Assembly: GCF_029889745.1 (NCBI RefSeq)
Contig: NZ_CP123639.1
Coordinates: 143,501-207,500 of the forward strand
Length of the DNA stretch: 64,000 bases
Reading direction: 5' to 3'
Source: Ligilactobacillus faecis
GTDB taxonomy: Bacteria > Bacillota > Bacilli > Lactobacillales > Lactobacillaceae
Shown here: one piece after another, positions 18,345 through 27,433 of the stretch
Layout of the letters: each line of letters starts with the position of its first letter
How positions within the stretch are numbered: the first letter of the stretch is position 1
Made by a program: the position numbers and the translations under genes
Notes under the pieces: model-generated
Seen by the model: the letters and a program-made list of their open reading frames with translations, nothing else
Databases searched by the model: none
Told to the model about the DNA's origin: nothing

Positions 18345-19250
18345 ATGAAACAAGGTACAACGATCATCACACTTGATAACGGTTACCATCTTTGGACTAA
18401 TACCCAAGGAACTGGAACGATCCATCTTTTAGCACTTCACGGTGGTCCTGGTGGGAACCACGAATATTGGGAAGACGCTGCTGCTCAATTAAAGAAACAA
18501 GGTTTAGATGTTCAAGTACATATGTACGACCAATTAGGTTCTCTTTATTCAGACCAACCTGATTACGACGACCCAGAGATCGCTCAAAAATATTTGACCT
18601 ATGACTACTTTTTAGACGAAGTCGAAGAGGTCCGTCAAAAACTTGGCTTAGATAATTTCTATTTGATCGGACAAAGTTGGGGTGGCGCTTTAGTTCAGAT
18701 GTATGCGCATAAATACGGCCAACATTTAAAAGGTGCGATCATCTCTTCTATGGTCGATAATATCGCTGAGTATGTGACACATATCAACAAACTTCGAAAA
18801 GAGACGTTATCTCCAGAAGCTGTTTCTTTTATGCGTCACTGTGAACAAAACAATGATTATACTAATGAAAAATATCAACGTTATGTGCAGATCATGAACG
18901 AAAATTTCGTCGATCGCAAACAACCTTCAAAACTCTATCACTTAAAAGATCTTGGTGGTACTAAAGTCTACAACACATTTCAAGGTGATAATGAATTTGT
19001 GATCACCGGTAAGTTAGATCAATGGAATTTCCGTCAAAAATTACCAGAGATCACAGTTCCAACTTTGATCACCTTTGGAGAGCACGAAACAATGCCTCTA
19101 GCAACTGCTGAAAAAATGCAAAAACTGCTCCCTAACTCCCGTTTAGTAACGACACCTGAAGGCGGACACCACCATATGGTCGATAATCCAGATGTTTACT
19201 ATAAACATTTAGCGGATTTTATTACAGATGTCGAAAATAATAAATTTTGA
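18345..19250 (+). CDS. pip: Proline iminopeptidase (prolyl aminopeptidase)
   Basis: A 301-residue alpha/beta hydrolase of family S33 that removes N-terminal proline from peptides. It has the HGGPGG oxyanion motif (residues 32-37), the nucleophile elbow GQSWGG with Ser near 111, and a C-terminal catalytic His in EGGHHHMVDNP. This matches lactobacillar PepI. I chose the ATG at 18345, downstream of AAAGG; an earlier ATG at 18327 overlaps that site. Together with pepQ it points to a proline-rich peptide diet such as casein or cereal protein. Confidence 0.88.
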   Translation: MKQGTTIITLDNGYHLWTNTQGTGTIHLLALHGGPGGNHEYWEDAAAQLKKQGLDVQVHMYDQLGSLYSDQPDYDDPEIAQKYLTYDYFLDEVEEVRQKLGLDNFYLIGQSWGGALVQMYAHKYGQHLKGAIISSMVDNIAEYVTHINKLRKETLSPEAVSFMRHCEQNNDYTNEKYQRYVQIMNENFVDRKQPSKLYHLKDLGGTKVYNTFQGDNEFVITGKLDQWNFRQKLPEITVPTLITFGEHETMPLATAEKMQKLLPNSRLVTTPEGGHHHMVDNPDVYYKHLADFITDVENNKF

Positions 19251-19280
19251 TTGACATTTATTTTATCAGTGTAGTAAAAT
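19251..19280 (+). promoter_or_regulatory. Promoter of trpXYZ leader
   Basis: TTGACA (19251-19256), an 18-base spacer and TAAAAT (19275-19280). It predicts a transcript starting near 19287 and a leader of about 260 bases before trpX. Confidence 0.75.
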
Positions 19281-19311
19281 TCAGGTATCAAATTCAGAAA
19301 GGAAGAGGACC

Positions 19312-19365
19312 ATGCTTTTAGCTAAGTTGCAACAATTGAATACTCGTTGGCAAAGCCAGCACTAG
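19312..19365 (+). CDS. Leader peptide of trpXYZ (17 residues, one Trp codon)
   Basis: A short reading frame encodes MLLAKLQQLNTRWQSQH. GGAAGAGG lies 4-6 bases before its ATG, so it is likely translated. Codon 13 is TGG. The last codons (CAG CAC) are part of a stem arm (19355-19362) that can pair with 19407-19414. The position upstream of a tryptophan-type transporter, and before a terminator, suggests ribosome-mediated attenuation sensing Trp-tRNA, or Arg-Trp. This is inference: the frame, ribosome site and hairpins are seen; the control mechanism is not. Confidence 0.65.
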   Translation: MLLAKLQQLNTRWQSQH

Positions 19366-19503
19366 GTTGCTTCTGGTAACAGATGCGACCGTCTTCGATC
19401 GTATCTGTGCTGGTCTTTTCTTCATCAACCTGCATGGATCATTTTATTACCATGCAGGGATCAAAAAGCACTCCCTGTTAACTTAGGGAGTGCTTTTTCT
19501 TTA
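19355..19503 (+). promoter_or_regulatory. Attenuator-like leader hairpins before trpX
   Basis: Four structures are visible. Arm 19355-19362 pairs with 19407-19414. An inner hairpin joins 19379-19391 and 19396-19408. CCTGCATGG (19429-19437) pairs with CCATGCAGG (19450-19458). A terminator joins 19463-19476 and 19485-19498, followed by TTTTTCTTT. CAGGGA (19455-19460) can instead pair with TCCCTG (19472-19477), which would break both the third hairpin and the terminator and so act as an antiterminator. No T-box GGGTGGNACC sequence is present. Confidence 0.65.
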
Positions 19504-19546
19504 CCACCACGATACGATCACAAAATAATCTAAAAAGGAGCTTACT

Positions 19547-20536
19547 ATGAAAAGGATCTACACAACGATAATTTTACTATTGGGCTTTTTGATCTTTGCT
19601 TTCTTTAAAAGTGACCAAACAGCCAAGCATACTCAAACACCATTAGTTGGGATCTTACAATTGACTTCTCACCCCGCGCTTGATTCGATCCACAGAGGGA
19701 TCATCGCCGGCTTAAAAGCCGAAGGGTTCACAGTTGGTAAAAATCTCAGAGTTGATTTTCAAAATGCCCAAAATGATCAAAGCAATCTTAAATCAATGAG
19801 TCAACGCTTTTATAACGAAAATACTAATGTCATGATCGGGATCGCAACTCCAGCTGCCCAATCATTGGCTAACACAACTTCAAAAACACCGATCGTGATG
19901 GGCGCGATCAGTGATCCTGTTGGAGCTGGACTTGTCAAAGATCTAGACCATCCTGGTGGTAATATCACAGGCGTCATGCACCGCGAGCCGATCGCAAAGC
20001 AACTGGAATTGATCCAAAAATTGATGCCTACGCTCCAAACGGTCGGGATCTTACATACTTCTAGCGACGATTCCTCGGCCGCGGAAGTCAAAGAATTCAC
20101 CGAGCTAGCAAAACAAGCTGGGATCACACTCAAAGAGTATACGATCACCTCGACCAACGATATTGCCCAAGTTTCAGCTACAATGGCGAGTGAAGTCCAA
20201 GCGATCTATATTCCAAACGACAATACTGTAGCTTCAGGATTTCAAACCGTCTTAAAAAATGCCGATCAAAACAAGATCCCAGTCTTTCCGTCAACTGCTG
20301 ATATGACAAAACAAGGAGGGCTTGCAACTGTCAGTGTAAGTCAATTCGAACTTGGAAAAATGACTGGTAAAATGACTGCTCAGATCTTAAAAGGTAAAGA
20401 TCCAGCTCAAATGCCGATCGAATATCCAACTAATGGGATCACATATTTAAATCTTAAACAAGCTAAACGGTTAGGGATCCACGTCCCTGACACATTGATC
20501 AATAAAATACAACATCAAGGAGTGGTGATCAAATGA
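19547..20536 (+). CDS. trpX: ABC transporter substrate-binding protein, TrpX-like
   Basis: A 329-residue extracellular solute-binding protein (Pfam ABC_sub_bind, PF04392). It has an N-terminal hydrophobic anchor (residues 4-20) without a lipobox Cys. Family features include VGILQLTSHPALDSIHRGI near residue 34 and GAISDPVGAGLV. Streptococcal homologues are called TrpX for a predicted tryptophan uptake system. It overlaps trpY by four bases, so the three genes form one operon. The Trp codon in the leader supports the substrate assignment. Tyrosine or another aromatic ligand remains possible. Confidence 0.78.
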   Translation: MKRIYTTIILLLGFLIFAFFKSDQTAKHTQTPLVGILQLTSHPALDSIHRGIIAGLKAEGFTVGKNLRVDFQNAQNDQSNLKSMSQRFYNENTNVMIGIATPAAQSLANTTSKTPIVMGAISDPVGAGLVKDLDHPGGNITGVMHREPIAKQLELIQKLMPTLQTVGILHTSSDDSSAAEVKEFTELAKQAGITLKEYTITSTNDIAQVSATMASEVQAIYIPNDNTVASGFQTVLKNADQNKIPVFPSTADMTKQGGLATVSVSQFELGKMTGKMTAQILKGKDPAQMPIEYPTNGITYLNLKQAKRLGIHVPDTLINKIQHQGVVIK

Positions 20537-21429
20537 ATCTTATCGTATCTGCGATCGGACAAGGTCTGATCTGGGGGATTTTAGGCCTCGGATTATTTTT
20601 GACTTTTAGGATCTTGAAATTCCCCGACATGACTGTTGAAGGGACATTTCCTTTTGGTGCCTGCGTTTGTGTTGCTGCGATCACAAACGGGATCTCACCA
20701 ACGCTTGCTTTGCTCTTATCTTTTGGAGCAGGCCTTTTGACTGGGCTAACGACTGGTCTGTTATACACTAAAGGCAAGATCCCGGTCTTGCTTGCTGGGA
20801 TCTTAGTTATGACTGGGATCTACTCGATCAACTTGCATATCTTAGGAAAAGCGACTGTTGGTCTTCTAGATGAAAAGACACTTTTGAATACACCTTTTAT
20901 GCGAACTTTACCAAATAGCTTTCCCTCTGTCTTGTTAGGGATGTTTTTAGCCTGTGCCTTGATCATCTTATTAGCACTCTTTTTAAATACTGATATGGGC
21001 CAAGCTTTTATCGCGACAGGTGATAACAAATTGATGGCGCGCTCTTTAGGGATCAATACAGATAATATGGAGATCTTAGGCTTGATGCTTTCAAACGGTC
21101 TGATCGGTCTTTGTGGCGGTCTGATCGCACAAAACGATGGCTACGCTGACGTCAACATGGGGATCGGCACGATCGTCATTGGTCTCGCTGCGATCATTAT
21201 CGGCGAAGTTGCTTATAGTAATATTCCTCTAACAGCACGCTTGATCGCAGTTGTTTTAGGGAGCATCCTTTACCGTTTTGTCCTTTTGATCGTCTTGAAA
21301 CTTGGCTTTAGTACAAATGATTTCAAACTGATCTCGTCGCTTGTCTTAGCGGCATGCTTGATGCTTCCACTCTTTGAAAAGAAATTCCACTTTGCTAAAT
21401 TATTGAAAAAGGGGGTCGCTAAGCCATGA
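20533..21429 (+). CDS. trpY: ABC transporter permease, TrpY-like
   Basis: A 298-residue permease with eight or nine transmembrane helices, of the BPD_transp_2 family (Pfam PF02653). Features include the amphipathic GLGLFLTFRILKFPDMTVEG and the late cytoplasmic SRSLGI-like segment ARSLGINTDNMEILGL. It forms the membrane channel of the TrpXYZ importer. ATG overlaps the trpX stop (ATGA-type coupling), and AAGGAG precedes it. The next gene again overlaps by four bases. Confidence 0.8.
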   Translation: MNLIVSAIGQGLIWGILGLGLFLTFRILKFPDMTVEGTFPFGACVCVAAITNGISPTLALLLSFGAGLLTGLTTGLLYTKGKIPVLLAGILVMTGIYSINLHILGKATVGLLDEKTLLNTPFMRTLPNSFPSVLLGMFLACALIILLALFLNTDMGQAFIATGDNKLMARSLGINTDNMEILGLMLSNGLIGLCGGLIAQNDGYADVNMGIGTIVIGLAAIIIGEVAYSNIPLTARLIAVVLGSILYRFVLLIVLKLGFSTNDFKLISSLVLAACLMLPLFEKKFHFAKLLKKGVAKP

Positions 21430-22178
21430 GTACATTAGAACTAAAAAATATCACGACTGTCGTCAATCACGGAACACGCGAAGAAAAAACGATCTTAAAT
21501 GATCTTTCGTTAAAGATCGAAGATGGGGATTTCATCACGCTTTTAGGGACAAATGGCGCTGGAAAATCGACTTTATTAAACGTGATCAATGGTTCATTAC
21601 GTCCGACTTCGGGCCAAATCTTACTCGATCAAAAAGACCTGACACCATTATCAGAAGTCAAACGCGCCACCTATATCTCACAAGTCTTCCAAGATCCTAA
21701 GCTCGGAACAGCGCCTCGAATGACCGTGGCTGAAAATCTTTTACTAGCCGATAAGCGGGGACAAAAAAGAGGTTTACGTCCACGTCATTTAAAAGAACAA
21801 CTTCCACGCTTTGAAAAATTGACGGCCATGTTACCTAATAGTCTTTCGCAACGCCTCAATACTTTTACAGGTGACCTTTCAGGTGGGCAAAGGCAAACCC
21901 TTAGTTTTTTGATGGCCACGCTAGCGCAACCTGAGATCTTATTATTAGATGAACATACCGCTGCTCTTGACCCAAATACTAGTGCGCAATTACTCGAACT
22001 GACTGATAAAGTCGTGACCGAAAACAAATTGACTTGTTTGATGATCACTCATCGACTCGCTGATGCCCTTCGTTACGGAAATCGTGTCGTCATTTTAAAA
22101 GATGGTCAAGTCGTTTTAGACACACGCGATAAAACAAATTTATCAGAAGAAAAGATCTTAACTTATTTTGCAGACTAA
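21426..22178 (+). CDS. trpZ: ABC transporter ATP-binding protein, TrpZ-like
   Basis: A 250-residue ATPase that energises the importer. Walker A GTNGAGKST is near residue 41, the signature LSGGQRQ near 150, and Walker B LLLDEHTAALDP follows; the switch His is in MITHRL. It starts inside the trpY stop, so all three genes are co-translated. Terminated by the strong hairpin at 22176-22226. Confidence 0.82.
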   Translation: MSTLELKNITTVVNHGTREEKTILNDLSLKIEDGDFITLLGTNGAGKSTLLNVINGSLRPTSGQILLDQKDLTPLSEVKRATYISQVFQDPKLGTAPRMTVAENLLLADKRGQKRGLRPRHLKEQLPRFEKLTAMLPNSLSQRLNTFTGDLSGGQRQTLSFLMATLAQPEILLLDEHTAALDPNTSAQLLELTDKVVTENKLTCLMITHRLADALRYGNRVVILKDGQVVLDTRDKTNLSEEKILTYFAD

Positions 22179-22226
22179 AAAAAGAAGATCTACTTAGCTT
22201 TTAGCTGAGCAGATCTTCTTTTTTAG
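22176..22226. terminator. Bidirectional terminator between trpZ and arsR-like gene
   Basis: AAAAAAGAAGATCT and AGATCTTCTTTTTT pair around a loop containing AGCTTTTAGCT. Confidence 0.9.
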
Positions 22227-22237
22227 TGTTCTTCGGT

Positions 22238-22576
22238 CTAGAACGTGTCAATATTTTTCCTCAAGTGATAGAGCACTTGTTCAAGCTTTTCTAGTGGCTT
22301 ATTCAAAGTTACATAATAAAAACTTTGGAGACCTCTTTTTTTAAATGCTACTAATTTTGCTTGACGTAAGATCTTTAAATGATGCGAAACTGCTGGTTGG
22401 GTGATCGACATCATCTGTGTGATCTCAGTCACAGTCATTCCTTCGGCCAGATTTTCACACAGCAAATTGATGATCTTTTGCCGATTTCGATCTGCCAAAG
22501 CATTTAATGTTTCAAACTCGTTAGTGAAATTTTGCAATGCATCTCTCTGATTTGCGGTCAACTGGATCGTTGGCAT
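22238..22576 (-). CDS. ArsR-family winged-helix regulator
   Basis: A 112-residue protein with an ArsR/SmtB winged helix: MTVTEITQMMSITQPAVSHHLKILRQAKLVAFKKRG covers the recognition helix and wing. No CxC or other obvious metal-ligand cluster is seen, so it may sense something other than a metal, or only act as a repressor. AAAGGAGA lies 8 bases before the chosen ATG (22576); a GTG three codons earlier is too close to that site. A cre-like sequence lies upstream at 22642-22655. Its targets are unknown. Confidence 0.78.
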   Translation of the reverse strand: MPTIQLTANQRDALQNFTNEFETLNALADRNRQKIINLLCENLAEGMTVTEITQMMSITQPAVSHHLKILRQAKLVAFKKRGLQSFYYVTLNKPLEKLEQVLYHLRKNIDTF

Positions 22577-22641
22577 CGACTTCACTCTCCTTTCCCGAGA
22601 TACTTTCCTCTAAAATAAGATTAACATTAAATAAAATTAAT

Positions 22642-22655
22642 AGCAAACGCTTACA
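22642..22655. promoter_or_regulatory. cre-like box upstream of arsR-like gene
   Basis: AGCAAACGCTTACA differs from the consensus TGNAANCGNTNNCA only at the first base. It lies 66 bases upstream of the arsR-like start in an AT-rich spacer. CcpA binding is inferred. Confidence 0.45.
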
Positions 22656-22789
22656 CCTAAAAAATTAAAAATAATTACTGTAAAAAACGATTTTTTCTGT
22701 ACTTTTAAGTAAAAGAATATTTTTATAAATCGTATGATAACAGTAATTTTTCCGATCCAAACTCTAAAAAAACCTTATAATAACATAAT

Positions 22790-23419
22790 CTATTTCAGAT
22801 AAAAATAGATCGAACAAAACATCAAACCTGAACCTAAGATCACGAAAAGATGCCAATAAATATGCATATACCGCCTTTTTAAGCTATAGATCAAAGCTCC
22901 TAAAGTAAACGAGACCCCACCTAAAAACAACAACAGTAGCCCTGTTGGTCCTAGTGCATTAGCTAAAGGTTTAAAGGTAAAAACACATAACCAGCCTGCC
23001 AAAACGCAAGTAAGTGTCTCAACGATCTGGTATCGTGGTTTAGCCAAAGTATGATATAAGATCCCAAACAGCATCAGACATGCAATGACTAGCCACATAA
23101 GTAATCCTTTCGTACCTTTGATCCCAATAATGCAGTAAGGCATATATGTACCTGCGATCAAAAGATAAATACTGATGTGATCAAAAAGTTGAAACAACCT
23201 ACGGGCCTTCGTAAAATATAAACAATGAAAAAGCGTAGAAGCTAAATATAAAAATAGTAACGTCAAACCGTAAAATACATAAGCACTAAACGCCAAGGCG
23301 CTTGAAGTCGCTAAACCTTTGCTGATCAAGAGAACTAAAAGCCAAATACTAAGACCGATCCCGATCCCATGTGTGATCGCACTCCAAACTTCGTTGACGA
23401 TCTGTTGTTTTTTATTCAA
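22790..23419 (-). CDS. Hemolysin III / PAQR-family membrane protein
   Basis: A 209-residue protein with seven transmembrane segments of the YqfA/HlyIII family (Pfam PF03006). Conserved features are the Glu and His near the N-terminus (NEVWSAITHGIGIGLS), HCLYF, and a C-terminal HIYWH. Despite the name, bacterial members are membrane enzymes or sensors of uncertain role. I use the TTG at 23419, 7 bases after GAGGTG; upstream in-frame codons have no ribosome site, and this length suits the family. Confidence 0.83.
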   Translation of the reverse strand: MNKKQQIVNEVWSAITHGIGIGLSIWLLVLLISKGLATSSALAFSAYVFYGLTLLFLYLASTLFHCLYFTKARRLFQLFDHISIYLLIAGTYMPYCIIGIKGTKGLLMWLVIACLMLFGILYHTLAKPRYQIVETLTCVLAGWLCVFTFKPLANALGPTGLLLLFLGGVSFTLGALIYSLKRRYMHIYWHLFVILGSGLMFCSIYFYLK

Positions 23420-23576
23420 GATCTTCACCTCACTTCTTATCTTAAGTTTACTCTCAAATATTTTTCGAGTCAACAACAACTAGACTTTAAAACTAGATAA
23501 AAAGCTCTAAAAAAACTTAATAATCATAAAAAATATCTATGTTATAATATTAAAAAACTAACAAAGGAATTTGAGG

Positions 23577-24113
23577 ATGGAAAAAGTTAATATCCAAAAA
23601 CAGTTGGACAGTTTTGCAAATAAGCAATTACCTCTATGGGATGATTTTCCTGATTTTGAGCTTTATATGGACCAGCTTGTCAGCCTAGGTAATCGCTATT
23701 TAGAGGGCTTGATCGAAAGTCCTTTGACACCTTCAATGGTCAACAGTTACGTCAAAAAAGGGCTGATGAGCCGCCCCCAAAAGAAAAAATATACTAATAC
23801 ACATTTAGCCGAATTGATCGCGATCAGCTTACTAAAAGCGATCTATCCTCTCGATGTGATCGCCAACTATCTTGATGAACTCTTACATGAATTTTCGATC
23901 AAAGAGTCTTATAACAGTTTTGCAACGATCTTCAATGACTCTTTGAAAAATAGTTGCCAAGTAAATTTTGCCACTGATCTAACGACGCTTTCACAGACAA
24001 CGATCACAAAGCATATCGTGATCAAAGCTATGATCTATAAAATGATCGGTGAACAACTGATCAAAAAAGCCCCTGCTATCTCTGCCAAAACGACCACACA
24101 AAAAAAGATCTAG
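23577..24113 (+). CDS. DUF1836 protein
   Basis: A 178-residue protein that matches the DUF1836 pattern (Pfam PF08876). It has a winged-helix-like N-terminal part (TPSMVNSYVKKGLMSRPQKKKYTNTHLAELIAISLLKAIYPLD) followed by a helical domain. The arrangement resembles MerR-type DNA binding, but no target is known. AAAGG lies 10 bases before the ATG, and a TATAAT box lies near 23541. It is divergent from the hemolysin III gene and convergent with fba. Confidence 0.75.
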   Translation: MEKVNIQKQLDSFANKQLPLWDDFPDFELYMDQLVSLGNRYLEGLIESPLTPSMVNSYVKKGLMSRPQKKKYTNTHLAELIAISLLKAIYPLDVIANYLDELLHEFSIKESYNSFATIFNDSLKNSCQVNFATDLTTLSQTTITKHIVIKAMIYKMIGEQLIKKAPAISAKTTTQKKI

Positions 24114-24138
24114 GAAAAAATTCCTAGATCTTTTTTTT
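24101..24138. terminator. Bidirectional terminator between DUF1836 gene and fba
   Basis: AAAAAAAGATCTAGGAA and TTCCTAGATCTTTTTTTT form a long perfect stem between convergent genes. Confidence 0.92.
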
Positions 24139-24152
24139 GGCTGATCTATTGA

Positions 24153-25019
24153 TTAGTCAACAGCTGGTGTACCGATCCAGTCGATGATTTCTTCAACTGT
24201 ATCTGTAATAGCTTGTGTACCAGGTGCAAGAAGTTTACGTGGGTCGTAACCTTTACCTTCACGATCCTTACCTGCTTCAATGTACTTACGTGTTGCTTCA
24301 GCAAATGCGATTTGGCATTCTGTGTTGATGTTAAGCTTGGAAACACCCATTGAGATAGCTTTAACAACTTGATCTTGAGGAATACCAGAACCACCGTGCA
24401 ATACTAATGGCATATCTGGCATAGCATCTGCTAATTCCTTCAAACGGTCAAAGTTAAGACCTTTCCAGTTTGCTGGGTATTGGCCGTGGATATTACCGAT
24501 ACCACATGCTAAGTAGTCAACACCAAGTGCAGCGATCTGTTTTGCTTCTTCAACGTCTGCTAATTCACCGGCACCAACAACACCGTCTTCTTCACCACCG
24601 ATTGAACCAACTTCAGCTTCAACAGAAATGCCTTTAGCATGTGCTAATTCAACGATTTCTTTTGTTTTAGCCAAGTTTTCTTCAAATGGTAAGTCATGTC
24701 CGTCGAACATAACTGATGAGAAGCCTGCTTCGATACATTCCTTAGCTGCTTCGTAGTTACCATGGTCTAAGTGCATAACAACTGGAACAGTGATGTTCAT
24801 TGCTTCCATTTCGCTAGCAACTAAGTCACGAACTAACTTGTAACCACCCATGTATTTAGCAGCACCCATTGATACTTGGATCAATACAGGTACGTTCTTT
24901 TCTTGGGCACCTTTAAGAATAGCACGTGTCCATTCCAAGTTATTTGTGTTAAAAGCACCTACTGCATAATGGCCCTTGCGAGCTGCAGAAAAAATTTCAC
25001 TACCGTTTACGAATGACAT
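24153..25019 (-). CDS. fba: Fructose-bisphosphate aldolase class II
   Basis: A 288-residue zinc aldolase that splits fructose-1,6-bisphosphate in glycolysis. Zinc ligands and signatures are visible: VMHLDHGNYE (catalytic Asp and His), AEVGSIGGEEDG (Glu), and LHGGSGIPQ (His). AGGAGG lies 6 bases before the ATG. The gene has fewer GATC-ending codon pairs than its neighbours, as expected for a very highly expressed gene with its own codon bias. It is monocistronic. Confidence 0.95.
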   Translation of the reverse strand: MSFVNGSEIFSAARKGHYAVGAFNTNNLEWTRAILKGAQEKNVPVLIQVSMGAAKYMGGYKLVRDLVASEMEAMNITVPVVMHLDHGNYEAAKECIEAGFSSVMFDGHDLPFEENLAKTKEIVELAHAKGISVEAEVGSIGGEEDGVVGAGELADVEEAKQIAALGVDYLACGIGNIHGQYPANWKGLNFDRLKELADAMPDMPLVLHGGSGIPQDQVVKAISMGVSKLNINTECQIAFAEATRKYIEAGKDREGKGYDPRKLLAPGTQAITDTVEEIIDWIGTPAVD

Positions 25020-25143
25020 AAAACAGCCTCCTAAAGATTTTACAGTAAAATTACTCAACTCTGAGTACATCTACATTCTATCATATTTACTTGATAAAAC
25101 GTACCATTTTCCCAAGATTTTAATTAAAATTCGCCGACTTTAC

Positions 25144-25809
25144 TTACAGATCATTACGACCAAGTTCTGTGATCTTACCTTTTTTCGTATAAACGATCCA
25201 TTCAGCGATATTTGTGATATAATCGCCTGAACGTTCTAAATGATTAGCGATCTGTAAGTAATCGATCCCTTCAGCAGTAAAATTTGGACCTTCCTTGATC
25301 AAGATCAAAGCTCTTTTTCTGATCTGTAAATAGATCTTATCACTTTCAGCGTCACATGCAGCGACTTTAACGGCTAGATCATCGTCCATCTCAGAATAAG
25401 CTTGTAAGATCTCACTTAACATGGCAAGCACGTTATCACCCATCGAAACGATCAAAGCATCGAGCTCTTCGTCGTGCTTTTCTTCTTTGAGTGAAAGCAC
25501 ATTTTTAGCAATACTTACAGCGTGATCGGCTAAACGCTCTAGGTCTGAACTAGCTTTCAAAAGAGCAATGATCCCACGCAGATCACTAGCTACCGGACTG
25601 TGTAATGCGATCAATTGGGTCGTCTTTTTTTCTAGATGCGTTTCATGGTTATTGATCACTTCATCGTGCTCGATCACTTCTTTAGCTGCCTTTTTGTCAT
25701 CATTTTTTAAAGACATGATCGCTTTTTCAAGTGAAGCTTTTACTTCTAGACCCATAGTTACAAATTCTTGATGTAAAGCGTCTAGTTGTGTATCGATATG
25801 ACGTTGCAT
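25144..25809 (-). CDS. phoU: Phosphate uptake regulator PhoU
   Basis: A 221-residue all-helical protein made of two PhoU three-helix repeats. Each has an E/D cluster of the DxxxD type (LERLADHAVSIAKN and LERSGDYITNIAEW), which binds a metal. PhoU relays phosphate status from the Pst transporter to the PhoR/PhoP system. Last gene of the pst operon, 18 bases after pstB2. Confidence 0.93.
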   Translation of the reverse strand: MQRHIDTQLDALHQEFVTMGLEVKASLEKAIMSLKNDDKKAAKEVIEHDEVINNHETHLEKKTTQLIALHSPVASDLRGIIALLKASSDLERLADHAVSIAKNVLSLKEEKHDEELDALIVSMGDNVLAMLSEILQAYSEMDDDLAVKVAACDAESDKIYLQIRKRALILIKEGPNFTAEGIDYLQIANHLERSGDYITNIAEWIVYTKKGKITELGRNDL

Positions 25810-25827
25810 ATAATTTTTCCTCCCTAA

Positions 25828-26589
25828 TTATCCAAATCGGCCGCTCAAATAGTCTTCGGTCTCCTGTTTTTTAGGTGTCACAAAGATCTTTTTGGTCGTG
25901 CCTGTTTCTATTAATTCCCCATTCAAGAAAAATGATGTCGTATCTGAGATCCGCGATGCTTGTTGCATATTATGCGTTACCATAATACATGTATATTCAT
26001 CTTTTAAAGTCAACAACATCTCTTCGATCTTACTACTTGAAACGGGATCTAGTGCGCTAGTCGGTTCATCTAACAAGATCACTTCTGGTTTGACGGCCAA
26101 GACCCGTGCGATGCAGACCCGTTGTTGTTGTCCCCCGGAAAGCTCTAAAGCACTTTTATGCAGATCATCTTTGACATCATCCCAAACAGCCGCTTGTTTT
26201 AAGCTCGTTTCAACGCGCTCATCTAAGAGCTGCTTGTCTTTGATCCCAGCGATCCTCAATCCATAGACGACATTTTCATAGATCGAAAACGGAAATGGAT
26301 TAGGTTGCTGAAAGACCATTCCGACCTTTTTCCTTAATTCTACCGTATCTGTTTTCGGGCTGTAAATATCTTTGCCGTCAAGTTTGATCTCACCTGTGAT
26401 CTTGACATTTTCGATCAGATCATTCATGCGATTCAAACACCGCAAGTATGTTGACTTACCACAACCAGACGGTCCGATCAAAGCATGGATCCCACTTTTA
26501 GGAAAATCAAGCGTGATCCCTTTCAAAGCTTCCTTTTCACCATAATATAAATGAACGTTATTTGATGTTATGATCTTTTCTTGTTTCAT
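25828..26589 (-). CDS. pstB: Phosphate ABC transporter ATPase (second copy)
   Basis: A 253-residue PstB ATPase. Walker [10 protein letters not shown], signature LSGGQQQR and Walker [14 protein letters not shown] are present, as is the PstB-typical NRMNDL segment. TGAGG lies 9 bases before the chosen ATG at 26589; an in-frame GTG at 26604 overlaps it. It is the second of two tandem pstB genes; the pair share domain order but have diverged, a common layout in lactobacilli and streptococci. Confidence 0.92.
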   Translation of the reverse strand: MKQEKIITSNNVHLYYGEKEALKGITLDFPKSGIHALIGPSGCGKSTYLRCLNRMNDLIENVKITGEIKLDGKDIYSPKTDTVELRKKVGMVFQQPNPFPFSIYENVVYGLRIAGIKDKQLLDERVETSLKQAAVWDDVKDDLHKSALELSGGQQQRVCIARVLAVKPEVILLDEPTSALDPVSSSKIEEMLLTLKDEYTCIMVTHNMQQASRISDTTSFFLNGELIETGTTKKIFVTPKKQETEDYLSGRFG

Positions 26590-26610
26590 TTCTCGTATCC
26601 TCACTTTAGC

Positions 26611-27420
26611 TTAGCCAAAATTACCTGAGATGTAATCCTCAGCTGCTTGGGTCGTTGGGTTTGTAAAGAGGCGCTTTGTTTGATCATATTCGATCACATG
26701 TCCCATATGAAAAAATGCAGTATAGTCACTTGCGCGTGAGGCTTGTTGCATATTATGCGTCACGATGATGATCGTATATTTTTTCTTTAATTCCAGCATT
26801 GTTTCTTCGACCTTTAACGTTGAGATCGGGTCAAGCGCACTACAAGGTTCATCCATCAATAAGATATCTGGCCCCATTGCGATCGCTCGGGCGATACAAA
26901 GACGTTGTTGTTGCCCTCCAGATAAAGCAAGTGCGCTTTTATCTAGATCATCTTTGACTTCATCCCAAAGTGCAGCCCCACGTAAACTTTTTTCGACGAT
27001 CTCATCTAGCTTTTGTTTATCTTTGATACCATTTTCCTTTAAAGCAAACGTGATATTTTCTTTGATCGATTTTGAAAACGGATTAGGTCTTTGAAAGACC
27101 ATCCCGATCTGTTTGCGCATCTCATAGAGATTGATATTTTTCGAATTGATATCGATCCCGCGATACAAGATCTTTCCTGTCACCGTTGCAACATCATCAT
27201 TCATCCGGTTCAAAGAACGTAAAAAAGTCGATTTTCCTGAACCCGATGCTCCGATCAAAGCCGTGATCTTATAACGTTCAAACTGAAGATTTCCGTCAAA
27301 AAAAGCATGTTTATTGCCATAATAAACTTGGAGATCTTCGGTGGATAATGCGATCTCTTGTTTTTGAGGATCAAACTGCTTGATCGCTGTATCATTCAAA
27401 TCATATTTACCTACATTCAT
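26611..27420 (-). CDS. pstB: Phosphate ABC transporter ATPase (first copy)
   Basis: A 269-residue PstB ATPase with Walker A GASGSGKST, signature LSGGQQQR and Walker B ILLMDEPCSALDP. It has about 15 more N-terminal residues than the neighbouring copy. GAGGT lies 7 bases before the ATG at 27420. It probably pairs with PstA/PstC; whether both copies form heterodimers is unknown. Confidence 0.92.
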   Translation of the reverse strand: MNVGKYDLNDTAIKQFDPQKQEIALSTEDLQVYYGNKHAFFDGNLQFERYKITALIGASGSGKSTFLRSLNRMNDDVATVTGKILYRGIDINSKNINLYEMRKQIGMVFQRPNPFSKSIKENITFALKENGIKDKQKLDEIVEKSLRGAALWDEVKDDLDKSALALSGGQQQRLCIARAIAMGPDILLMDEPCSALDPISTLKVEETMLELKKKYTIIIVTHNMQQASRASDYTAFFHMGHVIEYDQTKRLFTNPTTQAAEDYISGNFG

Positions 27421-27433
27421 TGCCATACCTCGT

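Noticed and set aside
19287-19503. T-box riboswitch before trpXYZ.
   Set aside because: No GGGTGGNACC antiterminator bulge and no Stem I-like features; the small frame and hairpins explain the leader better.
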